Shown piece by piece: positions 9,317 through 19,134 of a DNA stretch of 36,273 bases. The stretch is from Conus ventricosus (Eukaryota > Mollusca > Gastropoda > Neogastropoda > Conidae). Position numbers and translations under genes: made by a program. The stretch is from positions 44,607,513 to 44,643,785 of the forward strand of contig CM031595.1 of assembly GCA_018398815.1 (NCBI GenBank), written 5' to 3'. The notes under the pieces are model-generated. The model saw only the letters and a program-made list of their open reading frames with translations. It did no database searches and had not been told where the DNA came from. Position 1 is the stretch's first letter; each line of letters opens with the position of its first letter.

Positions 9317-10275
9317 CTGTCATCGTACCTTAAAAAACGGTTAAATATGAGTTAATGAAAACGTGTAAGTGAGTAAGCGAGCGAAGTGTAAAAGTTGCTT
9401 TTCCATGTTCTGTCAAATTACGGAGCTCCAAAATTCTGCGGTGAGTGGAGGGGGGGTGTGGGAGTGTGGATCGATTTGTAGGCACGAACCGACACTGACA
9501 CTCTCTTGAGTTTCCCAAGGCTTAGGTCATTGGTCTGTTTTATCTTCTTGTATTCTCGTCCTTTGCCTTCTTCTTCTTCTTCTTCTTCTTCTTTCTCTTC
9601 TCCTTCTTCCTTCTTCTTTGCATTACATAGTCTACAGTCCAGCTCTTCATTGAAATTCGTCTTGTCGTGGCTGTCTACAATTAGTCTGGCATGACGGTTC
9701 ATTTGTTCTCTTTTTTGTCAGCAATCTAATCTTCTTGCCAGGATGGTGTTGTATTTGTTGTATCAATATTTGAAATGAAATACACCAATGTCGGGATCTT
9801 CTACGATTCGCTGGCATCACAAGAGGTCAGCAACACTGTATTTCAAAGGATACGAATATACTTTTGCGTTTTTTAAACAGGAACAACACACTTACACACA
9901 CACACACACACACACACACACCACACACACACCACACCACACACACCACAACACATACATGTCAAAGCTTTACGACGTGGTTGGCAACCACAAGAAAAGA
10001 TGGAGCTCTGCACATTGTACTTTCCTACCTGCAAATTGGAGTGAAAGCCAAGGGATTTCCTCCCGGCTTTTGCTGGTAACTGAAGCTGTCGTGATTTACT
10101 TGTTCAGCATCCAGAAATAACTTTTTTTTTTCTTCCTCGTCCGTCATTTAAAACTGTTAATTCTAGAAACAATGATCACCAATGTATTCACATTATCATC
10201 GCTAAAGTTAATATTCCTGATTACTCATTTTCTTGCCATACAGCCTGATAATGAGGTACATCTGGTGCAATGGAA
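9317..10275. repeat. R family, copy 4
   Basis: The shortest clean copy. It has an opening GTTAATGAAAACGTGTAAGT, GGATCGATTTGTAGGCACGA (9467), a (TTC)n tract (9568-9620), TAGTCTACAGTCCAGCTCTT (9628), CATGACGGTTCATTTGTTCT, an AC array (9891-9958), GTCAAAGCTTTACGACGTGG (9961), and a closing CAATGATCACCAATGTATTC and TGATTACTCATTTTCTTGC. It carries no SINE, so it serves as the pre-insertion reference for copies 1 and 2. Confidence 0.7.
9891..9958. repeat. (AC)n microsatellite inside R copy 4
   Basis: An AC array with ACC interruptions, at the same position as in the other R copies. Confidence 0.95.
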
Positions 10276-10400
10276 AGCTGTCATTGTGACTCTTGGAACC
10301 CGATACACATAATATTATCGTAAACAAGTTAACTTTGACTTACTTTCACTTAAGTGCGTTTGTCTCGCTGGTATTATGCATACGTCTTAAAGATGCCGAA
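10276..10400. repeat. R family, copy 5, left part
   Basis: GCTGTCATTGTGACTCTTGG through GTTAACTTTGACTTACTTTC matches the openings of copies 2 and 3 (near 5960-6040 and 8141-8210). The match stops near 10400 and seems to resume near 12735. Confidence 0.55.
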
Positions 10401-11900
10401 TGCGGGATGCCGGAGTGACTGAGCGCCGAAGGGTGGCAGACAGCGGCATGCTAGGAATAATGGGTGAGACGGCTGCTCCTGAGATCAATCGTGGGTTGCC
10501 GATCGCCGATTGGGCGGAAAAAAACACCGTATCTGTGTCGGCGGTGATCTAAGATGTCTGCTTGACGGAAAGCCCCTGGCGGTGTTAGGGACAGCTCCGA
10601 TGGCGGGAAACACTGCCCTCTCACCCCCACTGCTTGTGTTATATGAAGCCTGGAATAGCCTGGTTAGCAGGTGGGACATGTGGATACTCTCTCGGCTGTG
10701 GGGGAGGGGGGGTTGGGCTGGAAAAATGCCTCTCGGCCGCAGGGAGGGGGGGGTCAGGCTTGCTAGCGGGTGTGACATAGAGCGGACGTCAAGAAAGCTG
10801 GCAGATCTCTTTTGAAAGGCGTTGGGGTGATAGGTCGATGTGGGGCGGCGCAGAATTCCTTCCAGACTGGTGGGGGTTGGCAGCTCTAGCCTGTGTCGCC
10901 ACACAGCGACGGCTCCTGGAGTTGGTGATGTGGGTAGGTGACAAGAGGCTACTTGACGCAATACCGAAGAGGCCTGGTATAAGCCATGTCGTGCAGGGGG
11001 TTATAGCAGGCTCCCCGACTCTGGGATAGAATCTGGGTTAAAAAATTGCCTCTCGGATGGTTCAGCGAGGACCCACACGATGGCACATCGTGCAGGCTCC
11101 AGCGAAACGACGTCTGTTTCTTGCCTCCCTCCTCGGGCTGGCCTCACACGGCCACAGGACCATACCCTCCCGAGCACAAAGACGGCGCCTAGTGGCCTAG
11201 AAGACTGCCTTGTGCAGAAAGAACAGGCAACGTTCATCCAACCCCTCTGTCAGAGCTGGACCTCCTAATTTCATAACAGTGAAACACATTTTTTCACGAC
11301 AGAAAGCTGCGTTGTCTGTCCGACAATAAGAATGAAGAGGATCTGGTTTCCAGTCCAGAATATCAGGCTACAAAACTACAAATGAATTATTCCCTGTCCG
11401 GGAAACTAATCTAAAACTTCACCATTGAATAAATGCTGCCACTCTCCACAATTGATGTGTTTATTTGTTTTTCTTTGTATGTAGTTGACCTTTACTGTCT
11501 TATGGTCCTCTGGACGACAGGGACTTTAAACTCACCCTTCACTCACTTACATATTGGGCTGGAGGACCTTTAGAAGTTGGTCTGTCTTTACAGCGGGTTC
11601 GTCAACGGCGGTCCTGCTCGTCTTTCGGTTGCGGCATTCACACAGGTCATGGATCACCTCCTCTCGAGCAGCCGCTGGTAAGGTCCTGAAGACAGCCTTG
11701 GGCGAGGAGGAAACCTTAGCGCCGAATCTGCTGTTTCGAGACACACCGGTGCTTGATTCAACCTCTCCTACCAGCAGCATCACAAAGAAAGACACGATCA
11801 CCATGGGGGAAGATGAGAAGAGAACTCAGGCATGCGTCTGGGAGGACAGAAGACCAGGACTCTGACTTCTGTCTGAGGAGACACAGAAAACAACGCGCTC
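10400..11900. other. Unassigned GC-richer insert
   Basis: This is more GC-rich than its surroundings, with short internal repeats: a TAGCAGGTGGGACATGTGG-like and a TAGCGGGTGTGACATAGAG-like word about 83 bp apart, and three AAA(A)TTGCCTCTCGG or ATGCCTCTCGG words. Open frames of 100-158 codons exist on both strands (10510-10815 plus, 10485-10961 minus) but show no recognisable domain. As it lies inside a split R copy and precedes a LINE end, it may be the 5' part of an inserted element. I cannot name it. Confidence 0.4.
11547..11804 (-). other. Unrecognised 85-codon open frame
   Basis: The minus strand is open for 85 codons with a mixed, non-repetitive composition, including the stretches FRTLPAAAREEVIHDLCE and DEPAVKTDQLLKVLQPNM. 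It has no motif I recognise. It lies just upstream of, and antisense to, a decayed LINE end. It could be a chance frame, an exon fragment or part of another element. There is no good evidence for expression. Confidence 0.15.
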
Positions 11901-12194
11901 AGAACCAACTCCAGTCCGGACCACTTTCCCCTGACCTCAATGAACTACAGGAGGTTCAGGAATAGTGCTGCCAGGCTTGTTGCAAGCATCTAAACGTTCA
12001 ATGTCACTCCTCTGTGCCAGTCTCCACTGGCTTCCGATCCTGACAGTCGAAACAAAATCTTTTGAGTCAACGTTTCTTATCCTTCCAAGGGACCAACTTG
12101 TTTCTTGAATTCACTTACCATCAGTGTCAGACACTACCTTCAACCCTTCTTTCCAAATCTGCCGTAAAACAATTTTCTTCATCGGTCGTAAACC

Positions 12195-12195
<1 letters not shown>

Positions 12196-12227
<32 letters not shown>
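12196..12227. repeat. Poly-C run, about 32 bases
   Basis: An uninterrupted C homopolymer within the LINE relic. The length is uncertain because homopolymers are error-prone. Confidence 0.9.
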
Positions 12228-12439
12228 ATCCCCTCACTTCCCAATCACCTTCCGGAGTGCTGCGTGGTTTTTGCGTGCACGCGTTTTGGAGGTTTTTTTT
12301 GGGGGCCCTGGTGGTTGGGTCGCTTGTGCGTGCAGGGGCTGTGTTGATGTGAGTCCGTGCGTGGTGAGTGCGCCGTGCGCAGTGGTCTCGTGAACGTGAG
12401 TGTGTGGTGTGCGTGAGCTTGCGTGCGTGCGCGCTACCG

Positions 12440-12500
12440 CGCGGGCGCCGTGTGTGTGTGTGTGTGTGTGATGCGTGTGTGAGTGCGTGTGTGTTGTTGG
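12440..12500. repeat. (TG)n-rich stretch in a LINE 3' region
   Basis: Degenerate TG and GTGC repeats immediately precede the LINE tail. They continue a GTGCGTG-rich stretch from about 12340. Confidence 0.85.
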
Positions 12501-12502
12501 TT

Positions 12503-12580
12503 ATGTAAGCGCTTAGAGCCCTAATTTTTAGAAGAATAGGCGCTATATAAATTAATATTCATTATCATTATTATTATCTG
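12503..12580 (+). mobile_element. LINE 3' terminal hairpin and (ATT)n tail
   Basis: ATGTAAGCGCTTAGAGCC (12504-12521), then GGCGCTATATAAAT (12539-12552), then (ATT)n. The AGCGC at 12508-12512 pairs with GCGCT at 12540-12544, a stem-loop of the kind found at the end of many L2-like LINEs and the SINEs that borrow their tails. It marks the 3' end of the insertion. Confidence 0.7.
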
Positions 12581-12734
12581 CCAATGCCAGACTACTGCCA
12601 GATAAACTTTTCACAAGAGCTACTAGACTTTTGTAGCGAGACAACGTCCTTAAAGGGCCTAAGATGTAGGGAATAGAAACCGACCACATCTATTGATGCT
12701 AGAAATTACTGGCTATCATTAACTTTTTTTTACC

Positions 12735-13330
12735 ACGCTGAACAATGACGTCACGTTATTTTCGTTTTCTTTTGATTCATTCATTGGATTCTGGATCTCT
12801 AAATGCGTCAAAAGCAGTGTGAAAAATGATTCGGTCATGTAAGAATGGCTTGTTTTCATAATTCCTCTCTTCTTTTCGTTGAAAACAAGTTAATTTCCGC
12901 CATTTCCTGATGATATTTACTGGCTTCCATCGCAAAAAAAAGGAATCATGATATTTGAACGCAAGCTCCCCTACGAATGGCCTGAAAAGGAAGGCGGGTG
13001 GGAGTGGGCGAGGGGTAAAAGGGAGTAGTAACTGGAGTGTGGAGTGTTTGCAGGAGATGAGTCCGAGCGCGCCGGCAGACGTTTGTTGGGAAGAGCGGCA
13101 GTCCACAGCAATGTGGGTTGTGGTTGTAAGCCGTGCAGACAGTGATCTCTCTTTAAATTTCCATGGGGAAGGGTGCACGGGGGTCCGTTGGTCTCTTTAC
13201 CTTTCTTTCACCTTGCTCTATTGCTGGTTTTCACCCGGCGCTGAAGGTGTTTGTGCCTGTCCGCTCTTTGCCGGCATGATGGTTCGATTGTTCTGTTTCA
13301 TCAGCTTGTTACAGGCAAGGCAGAACATAC
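12735..13330. repeat. R family, copy 5, right part
   Basis: A weaker match to R. It has ATCATGATATTTGAACGCAAGCTCCC-type sequence, GTAAGCCGTGCAGACAGTG (13127), ATCTCTCTTTAAATTTCC (13144), TTTGCCGGCATGATGGTTCG (13267) and TTGTTCTGTTTCATCAGC. The homologous stretch ends where GA repeats begin. Together with 10276-10400 it implies that a single R copy was split by about 2.3 kb. Confidence 0.55.
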
Positions 13331-13337
13331 ATACGGG

Positions 13338-13338
<1 letters not shown>

Positions 13339-13381
<43 letters not shown>

Positions 13382-13600
13382 AGAGAGAGACAGAGAGACA
13401 GAGAGAGAGAGAGAGCGCGCGAGACACACACACACACACACACACACCACACACACACACACACACACCACTACAGAGGCAGCCTGAAAGAAAGAAGACA
13501 GTCAGAGACAGAGACAGACAGACAGAGACAGAGAGCGAGACAGCGATACGAGACAGTGGACAGAGACAGAGACAGAGACAGAGACGGACAGCAGTCCAGA
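13339..13600. repeat. Compound GA / AC / GACAGA array
   Basis: (GA)n at 13340-13420, (CA)n at 13422-13470 and (GACAGA)n at about 13495-13590, separated by short unique bridges. Frames give Arg-Glu or Leu-Ser repeats only. Confidence 0.95.
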
Positions 13601-13609
13601 AAGGACAGA

Positions 13610-14160
13610 TTAGGATTAGATCCTGATGGTTTATTGTGCATCGGCCAGAGGGCTTATACTGTTTTATAGGGTAGGGGAGGGCTGTTTGGTCTTCGACAGG
13701 AAGCACGGCAAAGAGAGAGAGAGAGAGAGAAGAGAGAGAGAGACGAGAGAGTAGTGGAGAGAGAGAGAAGGAGAGAGAGCAGAGAGGAGAGAGAGATCTG
13801 GCTGTTTATTATGCATCGGCCAAAGGCCTTGCACAAACTTATGGGGAGGGGAGATGTTTGTTTTTCAACAGGCTAAACAAGGCACTCACAGAGAGAGAGA
13901 AGAGAGAGAGAGAGGGGGGGAGGAGAGGCCGGAGGGAGAGAGATCTGGCTGGTTTTTTATGCATCGGCTAAAGAGCCGTTGCACAAACTTGGGGGGGGGG
14001 GGGTGAGGAGATGTTTGTTTTTCAACAAGGCATATTAAAGTCTCCACAAGAGAGCGAGAGAGAGAGAGAGAGAGGAGAGACAGAATGAGAGAGAGAGACG
14101 AAGAACGAGAGATGAGTGAGAGAGCGTGAGAGAGAGAGGGGGGGGGGGGTGAGAGAGAAG
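13610..14160 (-). repeat. Three tandem copies of a LINE/SINE-end-like segment separated by (GA)n
   Basis: Segments starting near 13620, 13798 and 13944 share GATCTGGCTG(G)TTTATTATGC-type sequence, CATCGGCCAAAGGCCTT and GGGGAGGGGAGATGTTTG, each followed by TTTTTCAACAGG or similar and then a GA run. On the minus strand the GGCC-rich stem followed by ATAAA and a TC repeat resembles the 3' ends of the LINEs at 31906 and 32869. I read them as three copies of a retroelement 3' end or of a duplicated tail. The call of retroelement origin is an inference. Confidence 0.5.
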
Positions 14161-14440
14161 AGATTGATTGAATGACTGATTGACTGATCGATCGTCGTTT
14201 AATTGATTGATTGAGTGAGTGAGTTGTTGTCTTCTTGACATTAGATCGGTCAAGAGTTTTATTCAAAGAAGCGGGGTGTTTAATACTGTGTGCAGTTTAT
14301 TATTATATGTCAGGTACTAAAAAAAGCCAATAATTGCTCGAGGTTCTCTGTCCCCGTTAGGGTTTTGCGTTATGATAATGAGGCAGAAGCCTTGACCAGA
14401 CAAACTTCGAAATGGGCAAACCAGCCCGACCGAAACTTTT
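14160..14440. other. GATT/GAGT simple repeat and unassigned sequence
   Basis: Short (GATT)n and (GAGT)n runs at 14162-14223 lead into unassigned A/T-rich sequence up to 14440. No gene or element is recognised. Confidence 0.6.
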
Positions 14441-14442
14441 TT

Positions 14443-14628
14443 TTGTGTGTGGTGTGTGTAGGTGTGTGTGTGTGTGTGAGTGAGTGTGTGTGTTGTGTGT
14501 GTGTGTGTCGTGTGTGTGTGTGTGGGTGTGTGTGTGTTGTTGTTTGTTGGTGTTGTTGTTGTTGTTGTGTTTGTTTTGTTTGTTTCGTTTGTTTTCTTTG
14601 TTTTTTTTCATATTTTCTTTATGGCGAG

Positions 14629-14682
<54 letters not shown>

Positions 14683-14715
14683 TCTCTCTCTCTTCTCTTC
14701 TCTCTCTCTTTTTTT
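14443..14715. repeat. Compound (TG)n / (TTG)n / (TC)n array
   Basis: TG repeats at 14444-14540, TTG/TTTG at about 14535-14590 and a long TC run at 14629-14712. Translations in all frames are homopolymer-like. Confidence 0.96.
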
Positions 14716-15714
14716 CATTTCAAAAAAGGTGCAGGGCTCTATGAATGAAACATCTTAATCTTGAATCATTTTTTTCCTCTCACTTCATCCCAGATTCTTT
14801 AAATGACATTTCTTTGAAGAAGATAATGCTATTTTCTTTGTCGTCCCCCCCCCCTCCCTTCCCGTCCTCCACGCCCTACTCTTTTTTTTTCTTTTTTTTT
14901 ACACCTGTTGGCATCTTTCGTTGGCTCCCGCCTTCCCTCTCGGGCTCCTTTCTACTTCCCTGCTTTGTTCCGGATTTTGCCCCTTGGGATGCAGGGAGCT
15001 TGTCTGTCCACAAATTGTGGACCCCCGTATTTTGGAAGTTCTGTTCCGGAGGCCTCTCTTTTCTGTTACCCTTTGCTTTATTTTCTTTATCGTCGTCGGT
15101 CGTATATCATCCTCATCAGCATCCATCTTCATTTCATCATCATCATCATTCTTATTACTATCATTATATATGTCACCATCATCAACATCAAACCTTACCC
15201 ATCCTCCTTCTTTTACTTGTTTCTTCTTTCATCATTCATTTATTTATCTACTTATGTTTGTTGTGCACTACCTGCTGCCACTGTAGTTTGTTGTTGTTGT
15301 TGTTTGTTGTTGTTGTTGTTGTTGTTGTTAATGTTGTTCGTTTTGTTTTATGGGATATTTTCCTGTCTTTGTTCGTGAAACGTTTCTACCTTTTTTTTTC
15401 TGGTTCATATTTTATGAATGTCCGATTGGTTGCTGTATTTCGGCGACTAGGAAGTCACAGTGGACATGTTATCAGTTGCGGTAGTGCTTGTCTGCTCTGC
15501 CATGTGTTTGCCCTTATAGCCTTTCTCATGTATATTCGTAACATTGAACTGTTATTTCATTGATTTTTGTACTTTTTTTTTTAATCCGAGTGTGGTTTGT
15601 GTTGAGTAAATTAGCGGGCACCTCTGTCTTAATCCGCCCGAAGGATGTTGAATAAACATAAGCTGCCCATGCTGTTAGTGTTATGTCTTTCGTAATATTG
15701 TTTCTGTTGTCTGT
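14716..15714. other. T/C-rich unassigned stretch with (CAT)n and (TTG)n
   Basis: Pyrimidine-rich sequence with poly-C (14846-14855), poly-T runs near 14882-14900, a CAT/ATT-rich stretch (15115-15195) and (TTG)n at 15287-15330. A 272-codon frame (14745-15563, plus) exists only because T/C-rich sequence lacks stops; it reads as Phe/Ser/Leu/His/Val runs and has no domain. I see no supported gene. Confidence 0.6.
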
Positions 15715-16005
15715 CTCTTCCACAGGGCGCGAACAATTTCCCCTTCAGACAGTTTTTGTTGCCTGTTTCTTTTCACAGAAAGGACTTTCCCTTTAACACA
15801 TTTCTTATTGTCTGCTTTTTCACAGGAAAAGACTGTTCCCCTTCAGACAGATTTTTCTTGGTCTCTTTCTTTCACAGAAAAAAGACTGTTCCCCGTCAGA
15901 CAGATTTTCCTTGTCTCTTTTCTTTCCAGGAATAAGACTGTTCCCCTTCAGACAGATTTTCTTGTTCTGCTTTCTTTCACCAGGAAGAGACGTTTTTCTT
16001 TGGTG
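15715..16005. repeat. 48-53 bp minisatellite, five units
   Basis: The phrase TTCCCCTTCAGACAGATTTT or a variant starts at about 15740, 15788 (degenerate), 15838, 15891 and 15943. Each unit also holds a pyrimidine tract ending in TTTCACAG or TTTCCAG and then GAAAAGACTG. The pyrimidine tract plus CAG resembles a 3' splice acceptor, repeated in register. The unit shows no similarity to the other arrays in the window. Minus-strand translation gives a repeated ICLKGNSL peptide, most likely a by-product. Confidence 0.85.
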
Positions 16006-16326
16006 TTGAAATCCTGAAAAGACCGTTGTGGCGACGGCCGCGGGCTTCAGTGACAGAAAATTTTGCCGTACAGCTAGATTTTGAAACACACAGCAGCGGG
16101 CGCAAACGTCGCAATGCCCACATAGATTTCCTAGCAAGTTGTAGCCAAGTCTAGGACAGACGTTAGTTTCTTGTTCACTTGCTTACAAAAGTACATCGGT
16201 GAATCTCAGCGCAAATTATTTCTGAAGCTTGCAACCCCTTGAAACAATTAACAGCCCAAAGCTGAATGAAAAGGCATTATTTGGCATTGTCTTTCAGACT
16301 TTACTACACCAAAAAACTTTGGAAGA
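16006..16326. other. Unassigned unique sequence
   Basis: Mixed composition. A minus-strand frame runs from here into the minisatellite but has no recognisable domain. Nothing else is seen. Confidence 0.5.
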
Positions 16327-16364
<38 letters not shown>

Positions 16365-16591
16365 CTCTTCTCTCTCTCTCCCTCTTCTTCTTCTTCTCTC
16401 ACGTTGTATCTCCTTGTTCATTCATTTATGCTCTATTGCTCTTTTTCTCTCACTCCTCCTTCCCCTATCCCTCTCTCCCTCCCTCCTTCCCTCTCTCTCT
16501 CTCCCACCTCCCCCCTCCCTTCCACCCCCTTTCTATCTGATTCTTATGTTCTAGTGTTGGTTATTCATTCATCACCGAGTTCTCTCTCTCC

Positions 16592-16655
<64 letters not shown>
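16327..16655. repeat. (TC)n arrays
   Basis: TC-rich runs at 16327-16384, 16441-16520 (looser) and 16581-16653, with short unique bridges. The Ser-Leu frames are artefacts of the repeat. Confidence 0.93.
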
Positions 16656-16658
<3 letters not shown>

Positions 16659-16858
16659 TTGGTTCAGAAATGATCTGTTCCTGAACGCAGAGCATGCCAT
16701 CCTGCACCAGGGGGGAAAAAACGACCATATTACACGTTACCCCCACATCCACAGCGAGGAAATGAACGTGGGACTTGCCTGCCACCGACATAAAAAAAGA
16801 AAAAGGAAGGTCACATTCATCATGGTGCTTGCAATGGACTTTTTTCTTCAGAGAGTTT
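16656..16858. other. Unassigned spacer
   Basis: A short unique bridge between a TC array and a GA array. No motif recognised. Confidence 0.5.
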
Positions 16859-17155
16859 ATGAGAGAGAGAGAGGAGAGGAGATTGAGAGAGAGGAGAGAG
16901 AGGAGAGAGAGAGAAAGAGAGACAAGAGAACAGAAGAGAGAGATGAGACGGGGAGACAGAAGAGACAGAGAGAGAGAGAGAGAGAGGGATGGGAGAAGAG
17001 AACAGAACAGGAGAGAGGAGAAAGAAGGGGAGACGGAAGAGAGAGACGAGAGAGTGAGAGAGAGAGATGAGGAGGCGCGACGGAGAGAGGAGAGAGTGAG
17101 AGAGAGAGAGAGAGAGGAGTGAGACGGAGTAAGAGAGAGAGAGAGAGAGAGAGCG
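16859..17155. repeat. (GA)n array, imperfect, about 300 bp
   Basis: GA repeats are broken by GGAGA, GACGG and AAGAGA steps. Together with the preceding TC array, some 200 bp away, it forms an imperfect inverted repeat (TC then GA), able in principle to fold. Confidence 0.95.
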
Positions 17156-17488
17156 GAATATGTGGATGAAACGCTGGACATGGCATAGTTCACTAAACGA
17201 GCCACAGAACTTTTTCATATGGAGAGTGACTCTCATGACATTTCTTGATGAAAAACCACAACAAACACTGATAATAATCATGTACCTGTACATAGTGCCT
17301 TATGATGGGTAATTTGCTCCATGCGCTTTACAAAAGAAACCAAAAACAGAATTTGATTTTCTCCAGTGAAAACTCTCCTGCCTCCTCCCCAACTGCCACT
17401 CCCTCTCCCCCTTCCCTCTTCCCCATCCCCCAAAATACGTCTCACGCTAGCATGCACACAACTACGGACGAACTCACACGGATGTGCA
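17156..17488. other. Unassigned unique sequence
   Basis: No gene, element end or repeat recognised. Confidence 0.5.
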
Positions 17489-17603
17489 TACACACCACAC
17501 ACACAACACACAATCACACAACACACACCACACAACACCTACACACACCACACACACACGCACGCACGCACCACACGCACACACTCGCGCGCGGCGCGCG
17601 CTC
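17489..17603. repeat. (AC)n array with GC-alternating end
   Basis: CA repeats with ACC steps, ending in a CGCGCGCGGCGCGCGC stretch (17585-17600). Alternating CG and CA favour Z-DNA. Confidence 0.93.
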
Positions 17604-18290
17604 TTGCACAAATAACCACAGCGTTGATCTGGCTGATACGCATTGAAATCTATGGGTCATGGTAGACACGCGAAACGTTTAGACTTGTTGAGACCAGTAC
17701 AGGTAAGTGGTTAGCCGAATTTTGAGCGATGTATTGAATTGGGCGAGTCTAGAATTACCGGCAGCTTGTTTCACACTGCTGAGGCCTGGTAAGGAATAAG
17801 GTCGTCTTGACCGTTTTTGTGTTTACCACAGGGTTCGTCTCTTAGATTGCCAGTAGCATAGCGAGGGTGAGAGTTTTGATTCTGCGCTTGAATGGAAGTA
17901 CAGAATAAACAGGAAGGGACAATTCGGAAATAACAGGAACGTCAAATTGAAAGTTTGTACCCATCCATTTGCGATAGGTAGCAGGGATGTGACTTAAAAA
18001 GGCGGAGGCACGTGGTCTAATCTCCAGAATCTTAAAATATGATGGCAGTATTGATCCGAGCTCACTTTACGGCCTATCAAGCAGGTGGTAGGAAACACCA
18101 CCGATAGGAGGAATTTACAGTCACCAGTGCTACATCCAACTAAAAGCGTGACTAAATGGCGGATTGGGCAATTCTGCGCACAGTTCAGGTAAGCAGGCCG
18201 TACTATTTTTTATCGTAATGCTGAAGATACCAATGTACCAATCTGAAGTAGACAGTAAGAGTGGCAAAAGAAAGAAGAGAAATAGTTAAC
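17604..18290. other. Unique sequence with two donor-like sites
   Basis: This is one of the longer non-repetitive stretches. CAG followed by GTAAGT occurs at 17700-17708 and CAG followed by GTAAGC at 18186-18194, both matching the 5' splice-site consensus. I find no convincing open exon upstream of either, and such matches occur by chance, so no gene is called. Nothing else is recognised. Confidence 0.35.
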
Positions 18291-18410
18291 GGAGAGAGAG
18301 AGAGAGATAGACGAGAGGAGAAGGGAGATGAATTGAGAGTGAGGGTGGAGAGAGGAGAGAGAGAGAGAAGAGAGGTGAGAGAGAGAGGAGAGTGAGGAGA
18401 GAGAGAGGTG
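18291..18410. repeat. (GA)n array
   Basis: An imperfect GA/GGAGA array of about 120 bp. Confidence 0.93.
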
Positions 18411-18694
18411 TAAATGAAACGAATGAAAATTACTTGTGTTCATATTATTCACCCCATTCACGAGAAAACAAAGAGGATGGTTGACTCTCTGACAAAATTA
18501 TTGTAAACAGAGAAAAAAAACCAACAGAGTATTGTATCTTTCTAGAACAAACATTTACATTAACGTTAATGCCGTTTTTTAAAATCCATTCAATGTATCG
18601 AAGTTCTTAACAGCGAAAATTATTCATTACTATATGCTACTTGGTACGGATCTGTCTAATGAAACAATATCGTCCGATTTCCTGAAAAAAAAAA
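18411..18694. other. Unassigned A/T-rich spacer
   Basis: A/T-rich with no recognised motif. Confidence 0.5.
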
Positions 18695-19110
18695 GCAGGA
18701 GAGAGAAAGAGAAAGAGGGGGAGAGTGGGAAAGAGAGACGCAGGAGAAAGAGAGAGGAACAGAGAGAGTCAGACAGACAGATAGATACAGAGGCAAGAGA
18801 GAGACACACACGAGACACAGAGAGGACAGACAGACAGTCAGTCAGACAGACAGACGGACACGTCAGAAGACAGACAGACAGACACAGAGGGACACACACA
18901 CACACACACACAACAACAACACACCACACACACACAGACTACACACAGGTACACAGAGAGAGAGCACGAGTGAGACAGACTTGACAGTCAGACAGACAGA
19001 CAAACAGAGACAGACACTACACAGAGACAGAGAGACGACAAAGAGAGAGAGATGAGAGAGATGAGAGGAGAGAGAGAGAGAGAGAGAGACAGAGAGATGA
19101 GAGACAGAGA
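18695..19110. repeat. Compound GA / GACA / AC array
   Basis: GAAAGA and GAGA units, (GACA)n at 18770-18885 and 18975-19030, (AC)n at 18893-18945 and GA again to 19110. Confidence 0.95.
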
Positions 19111-19134
19111 CGGCATCAAACAACCATTCTAAAT

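Larger units (their letters stand above)
11900..12580 (+). pseudogene. Decayed L2/CR1-type LINE: reverse transcriptase C-terminal piece and 3' tail
   Basis: On the plus strand, SPDLNELQEVQ (about 11929-11961) and SAARLV (11966-11983) are followed, after a frameshift and a stop, by SLHWLPI (12030-12050). This order is typical of the region after the catalytic core in L2/CR1-like reverse transcriptases, an enzyme that copies element RNA into the genome. Further decay leads to a long C-run, a G/T-rich 3' stretch and a conserved-looking tail at 12503. The catalytic domain is absent or unrecognisable, and the multiple stops and shifts make it non-functional. Confidence 0.7.

Noticed and set aside
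12955..13626. 223-codon plus-strand frame
   Set aside because: Half is R-family sequence and half is GA/CA repeat. No recognised domain.
14745..15563. 272-codon plus-strand frame, Ser/Phe/Leu/His/Val-rich
   Set aside because: T/C-rich sequence with few chances for stops. It shows homopolymer-like runs and no domain or splice structure.
14443..17155. Inverted TC/GA arrays as a single designed palindrome
   Set aside because: The arms are separated by unrelated sequence and complementarity is only that of simple repeats.
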